64,000 bases of DNA from Xanthobacteraceae bacterium 501b. GTDB lineage: Bacteria > Pseudomonadota > Alphaproteobacteria > Rhizobiales > Xanthobacteraceae. Positions 45,997 to 55,168 of this stretch are shown one piece after another. The stretch is taken from positions 3,348,001 through 3,412,000 of the forward strand of contig KB899087.1 of the NCBI GenBank assembly GCA_000378025.1. Reading direction: 5' to 3'. The notes under the pieces were generated by a model. The model was not told where the DNA came from. It made no database searches and saw only the letters and a list, made by a program, of their open reading frames with translations. Made by a program: the position numbers and the translations under genes. Positions within the stretch are counted from its first letter, which is position 1; every line of letters begins with the position of its first letter.

Positions 45997-47712
45997 TCAC
46001 TCAGCCGGCACGAGGGAAGGGTTGCGCGCGCCGGTGTCGGCCTCAGCCGTCTCCGGCTGCCGGATGGTCATGAAGATGTTGAACGCCATGATCAGCCCGC
46101 CGACGAGGAACAGCACGCCACCCAAAGCGCGGATGATGTAGAAGGGGTGCATCGCCTCGACGGTCTCGATGAAGGAGTATTCGAGGAAGCCGAGCGAGGT
46201 ATAGGCGCGCCACATCAGGCCCTGCAGGATGCCCGCCACCCACATCGCCGAGATGTAGAAGACGATACCGATGGTCGAGATCCAGAAGTGCCAGTTGACC
46301 AGGCGCAGCGAATACAGCTCCCGCTTCTGCCAGAGCCACGGCACGAGGCAGTAAATGGCGCCGAAGGAGATGTAGGCGACCCAGCCCAGCGCACCGGAAT
46401 GCACATGGCCGATGGTCCAGTCGGTGTAGTGGCTGAGCGAGTTGACCGACTTCACCGACATCAGCGGACCCTCGAAGGTCGACATGCCGTAGAAGGCGAC
46501 CGAGACCACCATCATCCGCAGCACCGGGTCGGTGCGCAGCTTGTCCCAGGCGCCCGAGAGCGTCATCAGGCCGTTGATCATGCCGCCCCAGGAGGGCATC
46601 CACAGGATGATCGAGAAGGTCATGCCCAGCGTCTGCGCCCAGTCCGGCAGCGCCGTGTAGTGCAGATGATGCGGGCCGGCCCAGATATAGATGAAGATCA
46701 GCGCCCAGAAGTGGATGATCGACAGCCGGTAAGAATAGACCGGCCGGTCGGCCCGCTTGGGGATGAAGTAGTACATGATGGCGAGGAAGCCGGCGGTGAG
46801 GAAGAAGCCGACCGCGTTGTGGCCATACCACCACTGCACCATGGCATCCTGCACGCCCGACCAGACGATGTAGGATTTGGGCGAGAACACCGAGACCGGG
46901 ATGCTGGCATTATTGCCGAGGTGCAGCATCGCGATGGTGACGATGAAGGCGAGGTAGAACCAGTTCGCCACATAGATGTGCGGCTCCTGCCGGCGCCAGA
47001 GCGTGGCGAGATAGACCAGCAGATACGTCACCCACACCACGGTCAGCCACAGGTCGGCGTACCATTCCGGCTCGGCATATTCCTTCGACTGGGTGATGCC
47101 CAGCAGATAGCCCGTGCCGGCGATGACGATGAAGAAATTATAGCCCAGCACCACGAACCACGGCGCGAGATAGCCGGCGAGGCGGGCGCGCGAGGTGCGC
47201 TGCACCACATAGAACGAGGTGCCGATCAGCACGTTGCCGCCAAAGGCGAAGATCACCGCCGAGGTGTGCAGCGGGCGCAGCCGGCCGAACGCCGTCCAGG
47301 GCAAATCGAGGTTCAGCCAGGGAAAGGCGAGCTGGAAGGCGATGATGACGCCAACCAGGAAGCCGGCAATGCCCCAGAACATCGCCGCGATCGTGGCGAA
47401 CTTCACCGGGCCGAAATTGTAGTTCGGCTTGCCGTCAATCTCCCGCGCCGGCAGCGCCGCCGGGCGGTCGACATAGCGGTTGAGGATGACGAACACCGCC
47501 GCCAGGCTGGCGAAGGCGGAGAGATAGGCGTGGAAGGCATAGGCGGCATCGTGCGTCTTCGCCGCCACGGTGATGCACGACAGCGACAGGACCGCGAAGA
47601 CGAAAGCGAGCCCGCCTTCGCCAAAGGTCATTTTCTTTCCGCTCTGGTCGACGCCGGGCTCGGTGGCACCCGAGCCGCGTCCCTCGCCAGCGGAGCTGTG
47701 TAGCTGCGTCAT
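45997..47712 (-). CDS. ccoN: cbb3-type oxidase catalytic subunit I CcoN/FixN (571 aa)
   Basis: Heme-copper oxidase subunit with at least twelve spans that reduces oxygen to water at high affinity. Histidine ligands are in [31 protein letters not shown] (CuB), and [24 protein letters not shown] precedes ATG 47712 by four bases, so longer extensions are rejected. A perfect FNR/FixK site lies 84-97 bases upstream, in line with microaerobic induction. Confidence 0.96.
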   Translation of the reverse strand: MTQLHSSAGEGRGSGATEPGVDQSGKKMTFGEGGLAFVFAVLSLSCITVAAKTHDAAYAFHAYLSAFASLAAVFVILNRYVDRPAALPAREIDGKPNYNFGPVKFATIAAMFWGIAGFLVGVIIAFQLAFPWLNLDLPWTAFGRLRPLHTSAVIFAFGGNVLIGTSFYVVQRTSRARLAGYLAPWFVVLGYNFFIVIAGTGYLLGITQSKEYAEPEWYADLWLTVVWVTYLLVYLATLWRRQEPHIYVANWFYLAFIVTIAMLHLGNNASIPVSVFSPKSYIVWSGVQDAMVQWWYGHNAVGFFLTAGFLAIMYYFIPKRADRPVYSYRLSIIHFWALIFIYIWAGPHHLHYTALPDWAQTLGMTFSIILWMPSWGGMINGLMTLSGAWDKLRTDPVLRMMVVSVAFYGMSTFEGPLMSVKSVNSLSHYTDWTIGHVHSGALGWVAYISFGAIYCLVPWLWQKRELYSLRLVNWHFWISTIGIVFYISAMWVAGILQGLMWRAYTSLGFLEYSFIETVEAMHPFYIIRALGGVLFLVGGLIMAFNIFMTIRQPETAEADTGARNPSLVPAE

Positions 47713-47795
47713 TCGACCCTCCACGTTCCGATCGGCCGATCTGGAACGACTCCATGATGTGGAGGGAGCTTTCGCGCCGCTGAGGGACGACAACC

Positions 47796-47809
47796 TTGAT
47801 CCACATCAA
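47796..47809. promoter_or_regulatory. Perfect FNR/FixK box (anaerobox) upstream of ccoN
   Basis: TTGAT-CCAC-ATCAA, an exact match to the FNR/FixK consensus TTGAT-N4-ATCAA. Its centre is about 90 bases before the ccoN ATG; a class II promoter centred at -41.5 would give a leader of about 49 bases. No regulator gene of this type is in the window. Confidence 0.9.
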
Positions 47810-47860
47810 GGCTAAGGGTCTTCACGGACGCGGGAGCGGCGGCGCAACGCCGCGCGCAGA

Positions 47861-47903
47861 GCCGCTCACCGACCGACCGCTCACCGGCCGGCCGCTCAAC
47901 CCC
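47861..47903. repeat. 15-bp tandem repeat, 2.7 copies
   Basis: Units begin GCCGCTCACC or ACCGCTCACC at 47861, 47876 and 47891. The period equals that of the arrays at 7491 and 25947, but the unit sequence differs. It sits upstream of the FNR box. Confidence 0.7.
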
Positions 47904-47910
47904 GCGCGGC

Positions 47911-48000
47911 CGTCATCCCGGCCGGAGCGAAGCGGAGAGCCGGGACCGCGCTCCATGCGGAAAACGGTCCCGGATCAGCCTGCGGCCGTCCGGGATGACC
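47911..48000. repeat. Dispersed inverted repeat, family A2
   Basis: Starts GTCATCCCGGCCGGAGCG and ends GCCGTCCGGGATGACC, with an inner pair CCGGGACCG / CGGTCCCGG; same layout as 34032-34126. Together with the FNR box and the minisatellite it fills the 390-base gap between ccoN and the next plus-strand gene; no gene is seen there. Confidence 0.75.
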
Positions 48001-48105
48001 ATCGGGGGATATCCCTCGCCGGACCTGCGCCCTTGCAGCCTTTCGGCGATGGCGTCTAAGACAAGGCACGCCGCCGGCGCGGCGCGCCAGAAGACAGGGC
48101 CATTC

Positions 48106-48420
48106 ATGATCCGCTTTTTCTTCCGCTTCGTCGGGCTGTGGGTTCTCGCCGGCGCCTTCGTCGCGCTGGTGCTGGACGGCGTGCGCTCCATCGCCTCGTC
48201 GGAAATCGTCACCACCCCGCTCGGCGTCACCTGGCTGGCGGTGAGCCCGGAGTCGCTGGCGCGCTTCCAGGCCTTCGTCGAGCGCAGCCTTTCCTTGACG
48301 GTGTGGGACTATCTCGTCGTGCCTGTCCTCGGCGCCCCGCTGTTCGCGGTGCTCGGCATCGCCGGCGCGCTGCTGCTGCTGATCGGGCGCCGGCCGGCCG
48401 TGGAAGGTCCGCGCGCCTGA
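48106..48420 (+). CDS. Small two-span membrane protein (104 aa)
   Basis: Two hydrophobic segments (residues 3-25 and 73-97) with a polar middle part (SPESLARFQAFVERSLSLTVWDY) probably in the periplasm. ATG 48106 follows AGGGC. I recognise the general look of a conserved Rhizobiales petM-like or DUF protein but no named family. It is divergent from ccoN and followed by msrA. Confidence 0.7.
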   Translation: MIRFFFRFVGLWVLAGAFVALVLDGVRSIASSEIVTTPLGVTWLAVSPESLARFQAFVERSLSLTVWDYLVVPVLGAPLFAVLGIAGALLLLIGRRPAVEGPRA

Positions 48421-48503
48421 TGCCGCGCGCGTGAAGCGGCGCGCCCTCGCGCAAGGGCACGCCACCCCCCATATTGGCGCCAGTCCATGAAGGGATTTGC
48501 CCC

Positions 48504-49157
48504 ATGTTCTTCTTCAAGAAGAGTGCCGACCTTCCCACCGCCGCGCAGGCGCTGCCCGGCCGCGCCCAGGAACTGCCCACTGCCGAAACCCATTTCGTCA
48601 ACGGCCACGCCCTCAAGGGCCCCTACCCGCAAGGCTTCGAGACCGCCATTTTCGGCCTTGGCTGCTTCTGGGGCGCCGAGCGCAAGTTCTGGCAGACCCC
48701 CGGCGTCTATGTGACCGCCGTCGGCTATATCAACGGCATCACCCCGAACCCGACCTATGAGGAAACCTGCACCGGGCTCACCGGCCATGCCGAGGCGGTG
48801 CTGGTGGTGTTTGACCCGGCGAAGATCAGCTATGCCCAGCTGCTCAAGCTGTTCTGGGAGATCCACGACCCGACCCAGGGCATGCGCCAGGGCAATGATG
48901 TCGGCACCACCTACCGCTCCGGCCTCTATGTCACCTCGGCCGAGCAGCGGGCGCAGGCGGAAGCCAGCCTCGCCGCCTATGATGTGGCGCTGCAGGCCAA
49001 GGGTTTCCCGGCGATCACCACCGAGATCGTCGACGCCCCGCATTTCTATTTCGCCGAGGAGTACCACCAGCAGTACCTCGCCAAGAACCCGAACGGGTAC
49101 TGCGCGCTCAGCGGCACCGGCGTCTCCTGCCCGATCGGCACCGGCGTCGCCGCTTGA
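48504..49157 (+). CDS. msrA: Peptide methionine sulfoxide reductase MsrA (217 aa)
   Basis: Reduces the S form of methionine sulfoxide. The catalytic motif [11 protein letters not shown] contains the nucleophilic Cys; the C-terminal [14 protein letters not shown] carries the resolving cysteines. The HTHF-like region is replaced by [12 protein letters not shown] and [14 protein letters not shown], as expected. AAGGGA precedes ATG 48504. Confidence 0.95.
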   Translation: MFFFKKSADLPTAAQALPGRAQELPTAETHFVNGHALKGPYPQGFETAIFGLGCFWGAERKFWQTPGVYVTAVGYINGITPNPTYEETCTGLTGHAEAVLVVFDPAKISYAQLLKLFWEIHDPTQGMRQGNDVGTTYRSGLYVTSAEQRAQAEASLAAYDVALQAKGFPAITTEIVDAPHFYFAEEYHQQYLAKNPNGYCALSGTGVSCPIGTGVAA

Positions 49158-49308
49158 CCAAGACGGGTGCGGCGGGGCTTCCCGCCGCGCCCCCGCGTGT
49201 CGCGCAACGGGTGCCCTGTCTATTCTTGATCGCATCGCCCCGGCGTCTTCCCCCGCCCGGCACCTCCGCCGTAACGTTCGCGCCTCGCCTATTGAACGAG
49301 GAACGACC

Positions 49309-50034
49309 GTGACCTCATCTTCCCGCTCCCGCCTTTCCGCCCTGTTCGCCTTGCTGGTGCCGCTGACCGGCGGCGCCGCGCTGGCGCAGCAGCCGGCCCC
49401 GGACATGACGCCGAAGCTGCCTGCCGTGCTGCGCGATGCGCGCTATTGCGAGCTCGTGGCGGTGCACATCACCCGGGAAGGCCTCCTGGCCTCCGTGTTC
49501 AACACGCTCGGCTTCGACGACTGCCCGGCCGACAAATGGGACGCGCTCACGCGGCGCGAACTGCTCCGGCAGTTCGACACGCTCGCTGTCGTCATGAACG
49601 GCCCGCGCCATTTCATCATGGACGGCATCTCCGCCACCGGCGACACCAAGACCGGCGAGATCATCACGGTGGGCGGCATCGTCATGGCCAAGCGGGCCGA
49701 GGTGTCGCTCTCGCTGCACCAGGCGATGGGCCCGGCCTATACCGAGCAGACCATCGACCGCAACACCACCTATCGCTTCGACGCCGGCAAGCCGGTGTTC
49801 CAGCTCACCGCGCCTGACGGGGCGGTCTATGTCATGCAGTCCTACGCCCAGATCGTCGACCCGGCGATGAGCTATGCCGACCTCGCCGGCCTCGGCGCCA
49901 AGCTGAAGCCGCCCGCCGGCTGGAGCTACACCACGCGCACGCCGGACACGGACCTGCTGCTGGTCGCCAAGGGCACGGCCATCGTCATCCAGGACGAGCT
50001 GAAGAACACCTACCAGAAGGTGGTCGCGAACTGA
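49309..50034 (+). CDS. Exported protein of unknown function (241 aa)
   Basis: GTG 49309 follows GAGGA at seven bases and begins a signal peptide ([20 protein letters not shown], cleavage after ALA). The mature part has no membrane segment and includes [17 protein letters not shown] and [13 protein letters not shown] recognise no motif, although conserved secreted proteins of this kind are common in Rhizobiales. The predicted fold is mostly beta. Confidence 0.72.
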   Translation: MTSSSRSRLSALFALLVPLTGGAALAQQPAPDMTPKLPAVLRDARYCELVAVHITREGLLASVFNTLGFDDCPADKWDALTRRELLRQFDTLAVVMNGPRHFIMDGISATGDTKTGEIITVGGIVMAKRAEVSLSLHQAMGPAYTEQTIDRNTTYRFDAGKPVFQLTAPDGAVYVMQSYAQIVDPAMSYADLAGLGAKLKPPAGWSYTTRTPDTDLLLVAKGTAIVIQDELKNTYQKVVAN

Positions 50035-50178
50035 GGCCGCGCGCGGCGGGGCGACGCGCTGGCGCGTCCCGCACGTGACGCGCCCCGCCCCCGCGTCAAG
50101 CCCCCTTGCCGCCATCGCGGCGCCGTGGCACCCCTCTCGCAGCCGCGAGAGGCGGTGTCAGGCTGGGGTGACGGACGC

Positions 50179-50676
50179 ATGGAAAAAGTCATCGAACGCA
50201 TCATTCTGCTCAGCCGCTGGATCATGGCGCCGTTCTATCTCGGGCTGGTGATCGCGCTGGCGGTGCTGCTCTACAAATTCGGCGTCGAACTGTTCCATTT
50301 CGTCACCCATGCCACGCAGTTCGACGAGAGCGACACCATTTTGGGCATTCTGGCGCTGGTCGACCTCACCTTCACCGGCAGCCTGGTCATCATCGTCATC
50401 TTCTCCGGCTATGAGAATTTCGTCGCCAAGATCGACGGCTCCGGCCATGCCGCCTGGCCGGAATGGATGACCAAGGTCGACTTTGCCGGCCTCAAGCAGA
50501 AGCTGCTGGCCTCCATCGTCGCCATCTCCGCCATCGCGCTGCTGAAAGCCTTCATGAATCTCGACCGTGGCGTCGACGAGAAGCAGTTGATGTGGCTGGT
50601 CATCATCCATGTCGTGTTCGTGCTGTCAGGCGTGGTGCTGGCCTGGACCGACCGGCTGTCGGAAAAGGCGCACTGA
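50179..50676 (+). CDS. UPF0114 (YqhA-type) membrane protein (165 aa)
   Basis: MEKVIERIILLSRWIMAPFY is the family N-terminus, followed by four spans; FSGYENFVAKID and AWPEWMTKVDFAGLKQKLL are conserved in YqhA proteins. Function is unknown. Start at ATG 50179. Confidence 0.9.
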   Translation: MEKVIERIILLSRWIMAPFYLGLVIALAVLLYKFGVELFHFVTHATQFDESDTILGILALVDLTFTGSLVIIVIFSGYENFVAKIDGSGHAAWPEWMTKVDFAGLKQKLLASIVAISAIALLKAFMNLDRGVDEKQLMWLVIIHVVFVLSGVVLAWTDRLSEKAH

Positions 50677-50701
50677 CATTTTCCGCAATATTTTCGTTCA
50701 T

Positions 50702-50740
50702 TGACTTTAATGGACGTGGATTTTGTGTGATAAGTCGCCA
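50702..50740 (+). promoter_or_regulatory. Candidate promoter of cysG
   Basis: The gap before cysG is the only AT-rich stretch in the neighbourhood. TTGACT (50704-50709) is followed by a TGTGTGATAAG segment about 18-20 bases later. An imperfect inverted repeat, TTCATT-GACTTT-AATGGA, covers the -35 region and could be an operator. Evidence is sequence only. Confidence 0.4.
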
Positions 50741-50764
50741 GTGCTTTTTCGGACGACCGCCGCG

Positions 50765-52267
50765 ATGACCGATTCCGCCTCCCCCACTCCCGCCCCTGAG
50801 CGCCGCGCCCGCCCGGCGCCGGCGCGCATGGCGCCGCTCGCCCGTCTGCCGGTGTTCTTCGCGCTGGCCGGGCGCCGGGTGGTGCTGGCCGGCGGCTCGG
50901 AGGCGGCGGCGTGGAAGGCGGAACTGCTCTCCGCCGCCGGCGCGCGGGTGGAGGTGTTCGCCGTCGACCCCTGCGAGGACCTGCTGGCGCTGGCCGCCGC
51001 GCCGCCGGACGGCGCGCTCATTCTCATCGCCCGCGACTGGACCCCGGCCGACCTCGCCGGCGCCGCGCTCGCCATAGGCGCCATCGAGGAGGACGAGGAG
51101 TGCGCGCGCTTCGCGCAGGCCGCCCGTGCCGTCGGCGTGCCGGTCAATGTCGTGGACAAGCCGGCCTTCTGCGATTTCGCCTTCGGCGCCATCGTCAACC
51201 GCTCGCCGCTCGTGGTCGGCATCTCCACCGACGGCGCCGCCCCGGTGTTCGGCCAGGCGGTGCGGGCGAAGATCGAGGCGGTGATCCCGCAGGGCTTCAA
51301 GCGCTGGGCCGAGGCCGCGCGCAGCTGGCGCCCGGCGGTGTCCGCCCTCGCGCTTTCCTATCAGGGCCGCCGCAGCTTCTGGGAGCGCTTCACCCGCGCC
51401 GCGCTGGAGACGCCGGAGGACGAACCCTCCGAGGCGTTGCGCGAACAGTTTCTCGCCCGCGCCGAGATGGAGCGCACCGACACGCCGCGCGGCTCGGTCG
51501 CCCTGGTCGGCGCCGGCCCGGGCGACCCGGAACTGCTGACGCTGAAGGCGGTGCGCGTGCTGCAATCGGCCGATGTCGTGCTCTATGACGACCTCGTCGC
51601 CCCGGCGGTGCTGGATGTCGCCCGCCGCGAGGCGCGCAAGATGCTGGTCGGCAAGACCGGCTACAAGGCCTCCTGCAAGCAGGACGACATCAACGCGCTG
51701 ATGGTCTCGCTGGCCAGGCAGGGCAAACGCGTCGTGCGGCTGAAGGGCGGCGACCCCATGGTGTTCGGCCGCGCCGGCGAGGAAATCACCGCCGCGCGCA
51801 ATGCCGGCCTGCCGGTGGAAGTGGTGCCGGGCATCACGGCGGCGCAGGGGGCGGCGAGCCGGCTCACCACCTCGCTCACCCATCGCGACCATGCCCGCCG
51901 GCTGCAATTCGTCACCGCCCATGCGCGCGACGGCAAGTTGCCGCGCGATCTCGACTGGCAGGCGCTGGCCGACCCCGCCGCCACCACGGTGGTCTATATG
52001 CCCCAGCGCACCTGGGGCGAACTGGCGGCCAAGGCGATGGCGGCCGGGCTCGATCCGGCCACCCCGGCCATCGCCCTGTTCTCGGCCACGCGGCCGGAGG
52101 AGCGGCAGGTGCCGGCCACCGTCGCCACGCTGCAGGGCGCGCTGGAGCAGGCGGTGGCGGATGGCGCCAGCGGGCCCTGCCTCGTTCTGTTCGGCCACGC
52201 CATCGGCGAGGCGGCGGCGTTCGCGCGGCCGGAAGTGGCGGAGACGGCGCAGGCCGCGCGGGGATAA
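50765..52267 (+). CDS. cysG: Siroheme synthase CysG (500 aa)
   Basis: Makes siroheme for sulfite reductase. The N-terminal half (about 25-215) is the precorrin-2 dehydrogenase/ferrochelatase part, with RRVVLAGGSEAAAWKAELL and FCDFAFGAIVNRSPLVVGISTDG. The C-terminal half (about 237-480) is uroporphyrinogen-III methyltransferase: GAGPGDPELLTLKAVR, VVRLKGGDPMVFGRAGEE and VVPGITAAQGAAS. ATG 50765 is chosen; an in-frame TTG/ATG extension to 50723 is possible. The sulfite reduction genes do not follow, unlike in many relatives. Confidence 0.95.
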   Translation: MTDSASPTPAPERRARPAPARMAPLARLPVFFALAGRRVVLAGGSEAAAWKAELLSAAGARVEVFAVDPCEDLLALAAAPPDGALILIARDWTPADLAGAALAIGAIEEDEECARFAQAARAVGVPVNVVDKPAFCDFAFGAIVNRSPLVVGISTDGAAPVFGQAVRAKIEAVIPQGFKRWAEAARSWRPAVSALALSYQGRRSFWERFTRAALETPEDEPSEALREQFLARAEMERTDTPRGSVALVGAGPGDPELLTLKAVRVLQSADVVLYDDLVAPAVLDVARREARKMLVGKTGYKASCKQDDINALMVSLARQGKRVVRLKGGDPMVFGRAGEEITAARNAGLPVEVVPGITAAQGAASRLTTSLTHRDHARRLQFVTAHARDGKLPRDLDWQALADPAATTVVYMPQRTWGELAAKAMAAGLDPATPAIALFSATRPEERQVPATVATLQGALEQAVADGASGPCLVLFGHAIGEAAAFARPEVAETAQAARG

Positions 52268-52291
52268 CCCAAGAAGCGCACGACATCGGCC

Positions 52292-52412
52292 GCCTGCGTC
52301 CTTCGAGGCCCGGCTGCGCCCGGGCACCTCCGGATGACATGCCTTCCTCAAGGCCACGCATCGTCATGCTGAGGTGCGAGCGTCAGCGAGCCTCGAAGCA
52401 CGCAGGCCCGGC
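52292..52412. repeat. Dispersed repeat family B, facing pair
   Basis: Unit GCGTCCTTCGAGGCCCGG running to GCACCTCCGGATGAC, then a facing unit GTCATGCTGAGGTGCGAGC running to AGCCTCGAAGCACGC. The two are inverted relative to each other. A second pair of the same order follows at 52682-52812. Confidence 0.8.
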
Positions 52413-52433
52413 ACCCGGCAGGGCCGCCCCCGC

Positions 52434-52492
52434 GTCCCGGACAAGCCGCGCCCCGCGCGGCGCCGATCCGGGCCCCAGGAGAAACCCCGCGC
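52434..52492. repeat. Dispersed repeat family D
   Basis: GTCCCGGACAAGC then, about 25 bases later, GCGCCGATCCGGG and CCCAGGAGAA; CCCGGA and TCCGGG form the stem. A second copy is at 55047-55100. Confidence 0.7.
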
Positions 52493-52681
52493 AGCGCCTC
52501 GAATCCCTTAAAGAGTGCGGCAGAAGCGTTTCGCGCTGGGTCCCAGCGCGGCGCTTTGCCTTCAGCTCCGTGGGGCCGGGACACGGTGCAATCCGCTGGG
52601 GATGACGATCATTCAAATGCGCGCCGTCATTCCCGTGCCTGACCCGTGGATCCACATCTTGAGTGGGGAGCGGGCGAGTGG

Positions 52682-52812
52682 CCGCCTGCGTCCTTCGAGG
52701 CCCGGGCGGCGCCCGGGCACCTCAGGATGATGAATGCTGTGCTCTGCGAGAGCCGCCCCCCGTCATGCTGAGGTGCGAGCGCAAGCGAGCCTGGAAACAC
52801 GCAGGCCCGGCA
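52682..52812. repeat. Dispersed repeat family B, facing pair, second copy
   Basis: GCGTCCTTCGAGGCCCGGG to GCACCTCAGGATGA, then GTCATGCTGAGGTGCGAGC to AGCCTGGAAACACGC. Paired units as at 52292-52412, 390 bases away, ending just before the hisG stop. Confidence 0.8.
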
Positions 52813-52835
52813 CGCAGGCCCGCGCGGCGAAGACT

Positions 52836-53822
52836 TCAGCCGATCCGCGCTTCCAGCTTTTCGTAAAGCGGGTTCTCGGCGGCGAACACATAGTCGAGCG
52901 GGCCGACCGAGACCGTCGCGGCGCCCTGCTCGCGCAAAAACACCGCCAGCGGGTGCAGCGTGTCCGGCGGGCAGTGCAGCGTCACCATGCCGGAGGAGGT
53001 CGGCGCGCCGAAGGGCGCCACGGCGCGGAAGCGGCGCACCGCCTCCTGCACCACGCCGGCATCGCAGGCGGAAAAGCGGGTCTTCACCTCGCGCATGGTG
53101 GCGGCACGCTTGGCCGCCGTCACCCGGTCGAGCAGCGCCCGCGCCGCCGCCCGGGCGCCCGGGTTCCAGTCCGCGTGCAGCGAGGCGACCAGATTGGCCT
53201 CCGAGCGCAGCATCACCCCGTCATCGATCACCTTCAGCGCATTGGCCGCCAGCGTCGAGCCTGTGGTGGTGATGTCGACGATCAGCTCCGCCGTGCCCGC
53301 CGCCGGCGTGCCCTCGGTGGCCCCGAGGCTCTCGACGATGCGGTAATCGACAATGCCGTGCCGGGCGAAGAAGCCGCGCGTGAGGTTAAGATATTTCGTC
53401 GCCACCCGCACCCGCCGGCCGCGCGTGGCGTGAAAATGGGTCGCCACATCGTCGAGGTCGCGCATGGTGCGCACGTCGATCCAGGCCTGCGGCACCGCCA
53501 CCACCACATTGGCGTGGCCAAAGCCCAGCCCTTCCACCAGCAGCACCTTGGAATCGGCGTCCGGGATGCTCTCGCGCACCAGATCCTCGCCGGTGACGCC
53601 GAGATGCACGGCGCCGGCGGCGAGCTGGCTGGCGATCTCGGAGGCGGAGAGATAGGCGACCTCCACCCCCTCCACCCCGGTCAGCGTGCCGCGATAGTCG
53701 CGCGACCCGCGCGACTGGGTCAGCGACATGCCGGCGCGGGCGAAGAAGCCGGTGGCGTTTTCCTGCAGCCGGCCCTTGGAGGGCACGGCGATGATCAGCG
53801 GCGCACTCATCTTGGTGCTCAT
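52836..53822 (-). CDS. hisG: ATP phosphoribosyltransferase catalytic subunit HisG (328 aa)
   Basis: First enzyme of histidine synthesis. [16 protein letters not shown], the phosphate-binding [16 protein letters not shown] and SGMVTLHCP are visible. The last helps define the Rhizobiales form that lacks the histidine-sensing ACT domain of long HisG and depends on HisZ. ATG 53822 shares one base with the hisZ TGA (TGATG), so the subunits are coupled. Confidence 0.93.
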   Translation of the reverse strand: MSTKMSAPLIIAVPSKGRLQENATGFFARAGMSLTQSRGSRDYRGTLTGVEGVEVAYLSASEIASQLAAGAVHLGVTGEDLVRESIPDADSKVLLVEGLGFGHANVVVAVPQAWIDVRTMRDLDDVATHFHATRGRRVRVATKYLNLTRGFFARHGIVDYRIVESLGATEGTPAAGTAELIVDITTTGSTLAANALKVIDDGVMLRSEANLVASLHADWNPGARAAARALLDRVTAAKRAATMREVKTRFSACDAGVVQEAVRRFRAVAPFGAPTSSGMVTLHCPPDTLHPLAVFLREQGAATVSVGPLDYVFAAENPLYEKLEARIG

Positions 53823-54937
53823 CAGCGGGCCTCCACGGCGTCGAGGCGGCCGAGCCAGACGGCGAAGCCGACGGCGGGGATGGGTTCCCCGGCACCGAGC
53901 CGGCCGAGCAGCCCGTCATAGCGCCCGCCGGCGACCAAGGGCGCTCCCGCCCCGTTCTCGTGCAGCTCGAACACCATGCCGGAGTAATAATCCAGCGGCC
54001 GGCCGAAGGCGGTGGCGAAGGAGAGCCGGCCCGGCTCGATGCCCTGCGCGGCGATGAAATGGGTGCGGGTCTCGAAGGCGTCGAGCGCGCGGGAAAGCTC
54101 CAGCCCCGCCTCCTCAGCCAGCGCCCGCAGGCGCGCCGCCGCCTGGTCGGGCGTGCCGGCAATGGCGAGATAGCGCTCGATCACCATGACCTTCTCGGGC
54201 GACAGCCCCTCGCCGTCGCCGGGCGCCGCCTGTTCGAGAAAGCGCTCGGCGATTTCCGACACGCTGCGCCCGCCCACAGTGGAGATGCCGGCGATGGAGA
54301 GCAGGTCCGTCACCAGCGCCCGCGCCGCGTCGGGGTCGGAGCCCGCCAGCGCCGAGAGCACGCCGGCATGGGCGGTGACGCCGCCGGCCTCCGGCCGCTG
54401 CTTGAGCAGCGCGAGATCGGCGCCGAGATCGCCGGAGCGGGCGAAATCCTTGATGAGGCGCCGCCGCCAGACGGGGGGCAGGTTCAGCGCGTCGAGCAAA
54501 GTGGCGAACAGGCCGGCATCGCCGAGCCTTATCGTCGGGTCGATCACCCCCCACAGCGCCGCCGTCTCCAGCCCCAGCGCCAGAAGGTCGGCATCGGCGG
54601 CTTCGCGGTCCTGCCGGCCGAAGGATTCGACGCCCGCCTGCAGCAGTTCGCCGCCCGGCACGTCGGAGCGGAACACCGGGCCGAGATAGGCGAAATCGCG
54701 CATCTGCGCGGCGCCATCGGCGATGTAATGGCGGCACACCGGCAGGGTGAGGTCCGGCCGCAGGCACAGCTCGCGCCCTTCCGGGTCCATGGTGATGAAC
54801 ATGGTGCGCCGCATTTCCTCGCCCGAGAGGTCGAGAAAGGCATCGGCGGGCTGGAGCACCGGCGGCTCGACGCGCGCGAAGCCGGCACGCGCATAAAGCG
54901 CGAGCAGTTCCTCGGCGTGGCTTTGGTCGGCGGGCAT
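53822..54937 (-). CDS. hisZ: ATP phosphoribosyltransferase regulatory subunit HisZ (371 aa)
   Basis: A class II tRNA-synthetase-like fold related to HisRS but not a synthetase: [26 protein letters not shown] and the C-terminal [12 protein letters not shown] are present, whereas the full HisRS signature and anticodon domain are absent. HisZ activates HisG and carries histidine feedback. ATG 54937 ([12 protein letters not shown]) is the family start. Gap to hisS is 231 bases and holds a repeat. Confidence 0.93.
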   Translation of the reverse strand: MPADQSHAEELLALYARAGFARVEPPVLQPADAFLDLSGEEMRRTMFITMDPEGRELCLRPDLTLPVCRHYIADGAAQMRDFAYLGPVFRSDVPGGELLQAGVESFGRQDREAADADLLALGLETAALWGVIDPTIRLGDAGLFATLLDALNLPPVWRRRLIKDFARSGDLGADLALLKQRPEAGGVTAHAGVLSALAGSDPDAARALVTDLLSIAGISTVGGRSVSEIAERFLEQAAPGDGEGLSPEKVMVIERYLAIAGTPDQAAARLRALAEEAGLELSRALDAFETRTHFIAAQGIEPGRLSFATAFGRPLDYYSGMVFELHENGAGAPLVAGGRYDGLLGRLGAGEPIPAVGFAVWLGRLDAVEAR

Positions 54938-55046
54938 GAGGCGGGTCCGGTCTGCGGGAAACGGGGCGGCTAGAAGCTGCGCGCTTCTAGCAAAGCCCTG
55001 CGCCCCGGTCCATGCGCGGGGCGCGACATGGTTTCCGGGCGGGAGT

Positions 55047-55100
55047 GTCCCGGACCAGCGACACCGCAGGCGGAGCGCCGATCCGGGACCCAGGAGAAGA
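55047..55100. repeat. Dispersed repeat family D, second copy
   Basis: GTCCCGGACCAGC, then GCGCCGATCCGGGACCC and AGGAGAAGA; matches 52434-52492. It lies between hisS and hisZ and so probably within their transcript. Confidence 0.7.
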
Positions 55101-55168
55101 CCCGCCGCAGGCGGCCAAATGCCTTCGTATCGCGCACCGCCCGCCACCGGTTAGGGGGAAAGCCCCCC

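Larger units (their letters stand above)
52268..52835. other. Repeat-filled gap between cysG and hisG
   Basis: 570 bases without a gene. It holds two paired family B repeats (52292-52412 and 52682-52812), one family D repeat (52434-52492) and one degraded family A unit (52625-52664). Short frames are translations of these repeats. The gap lies between convergent genes. Confidence 0.75.
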
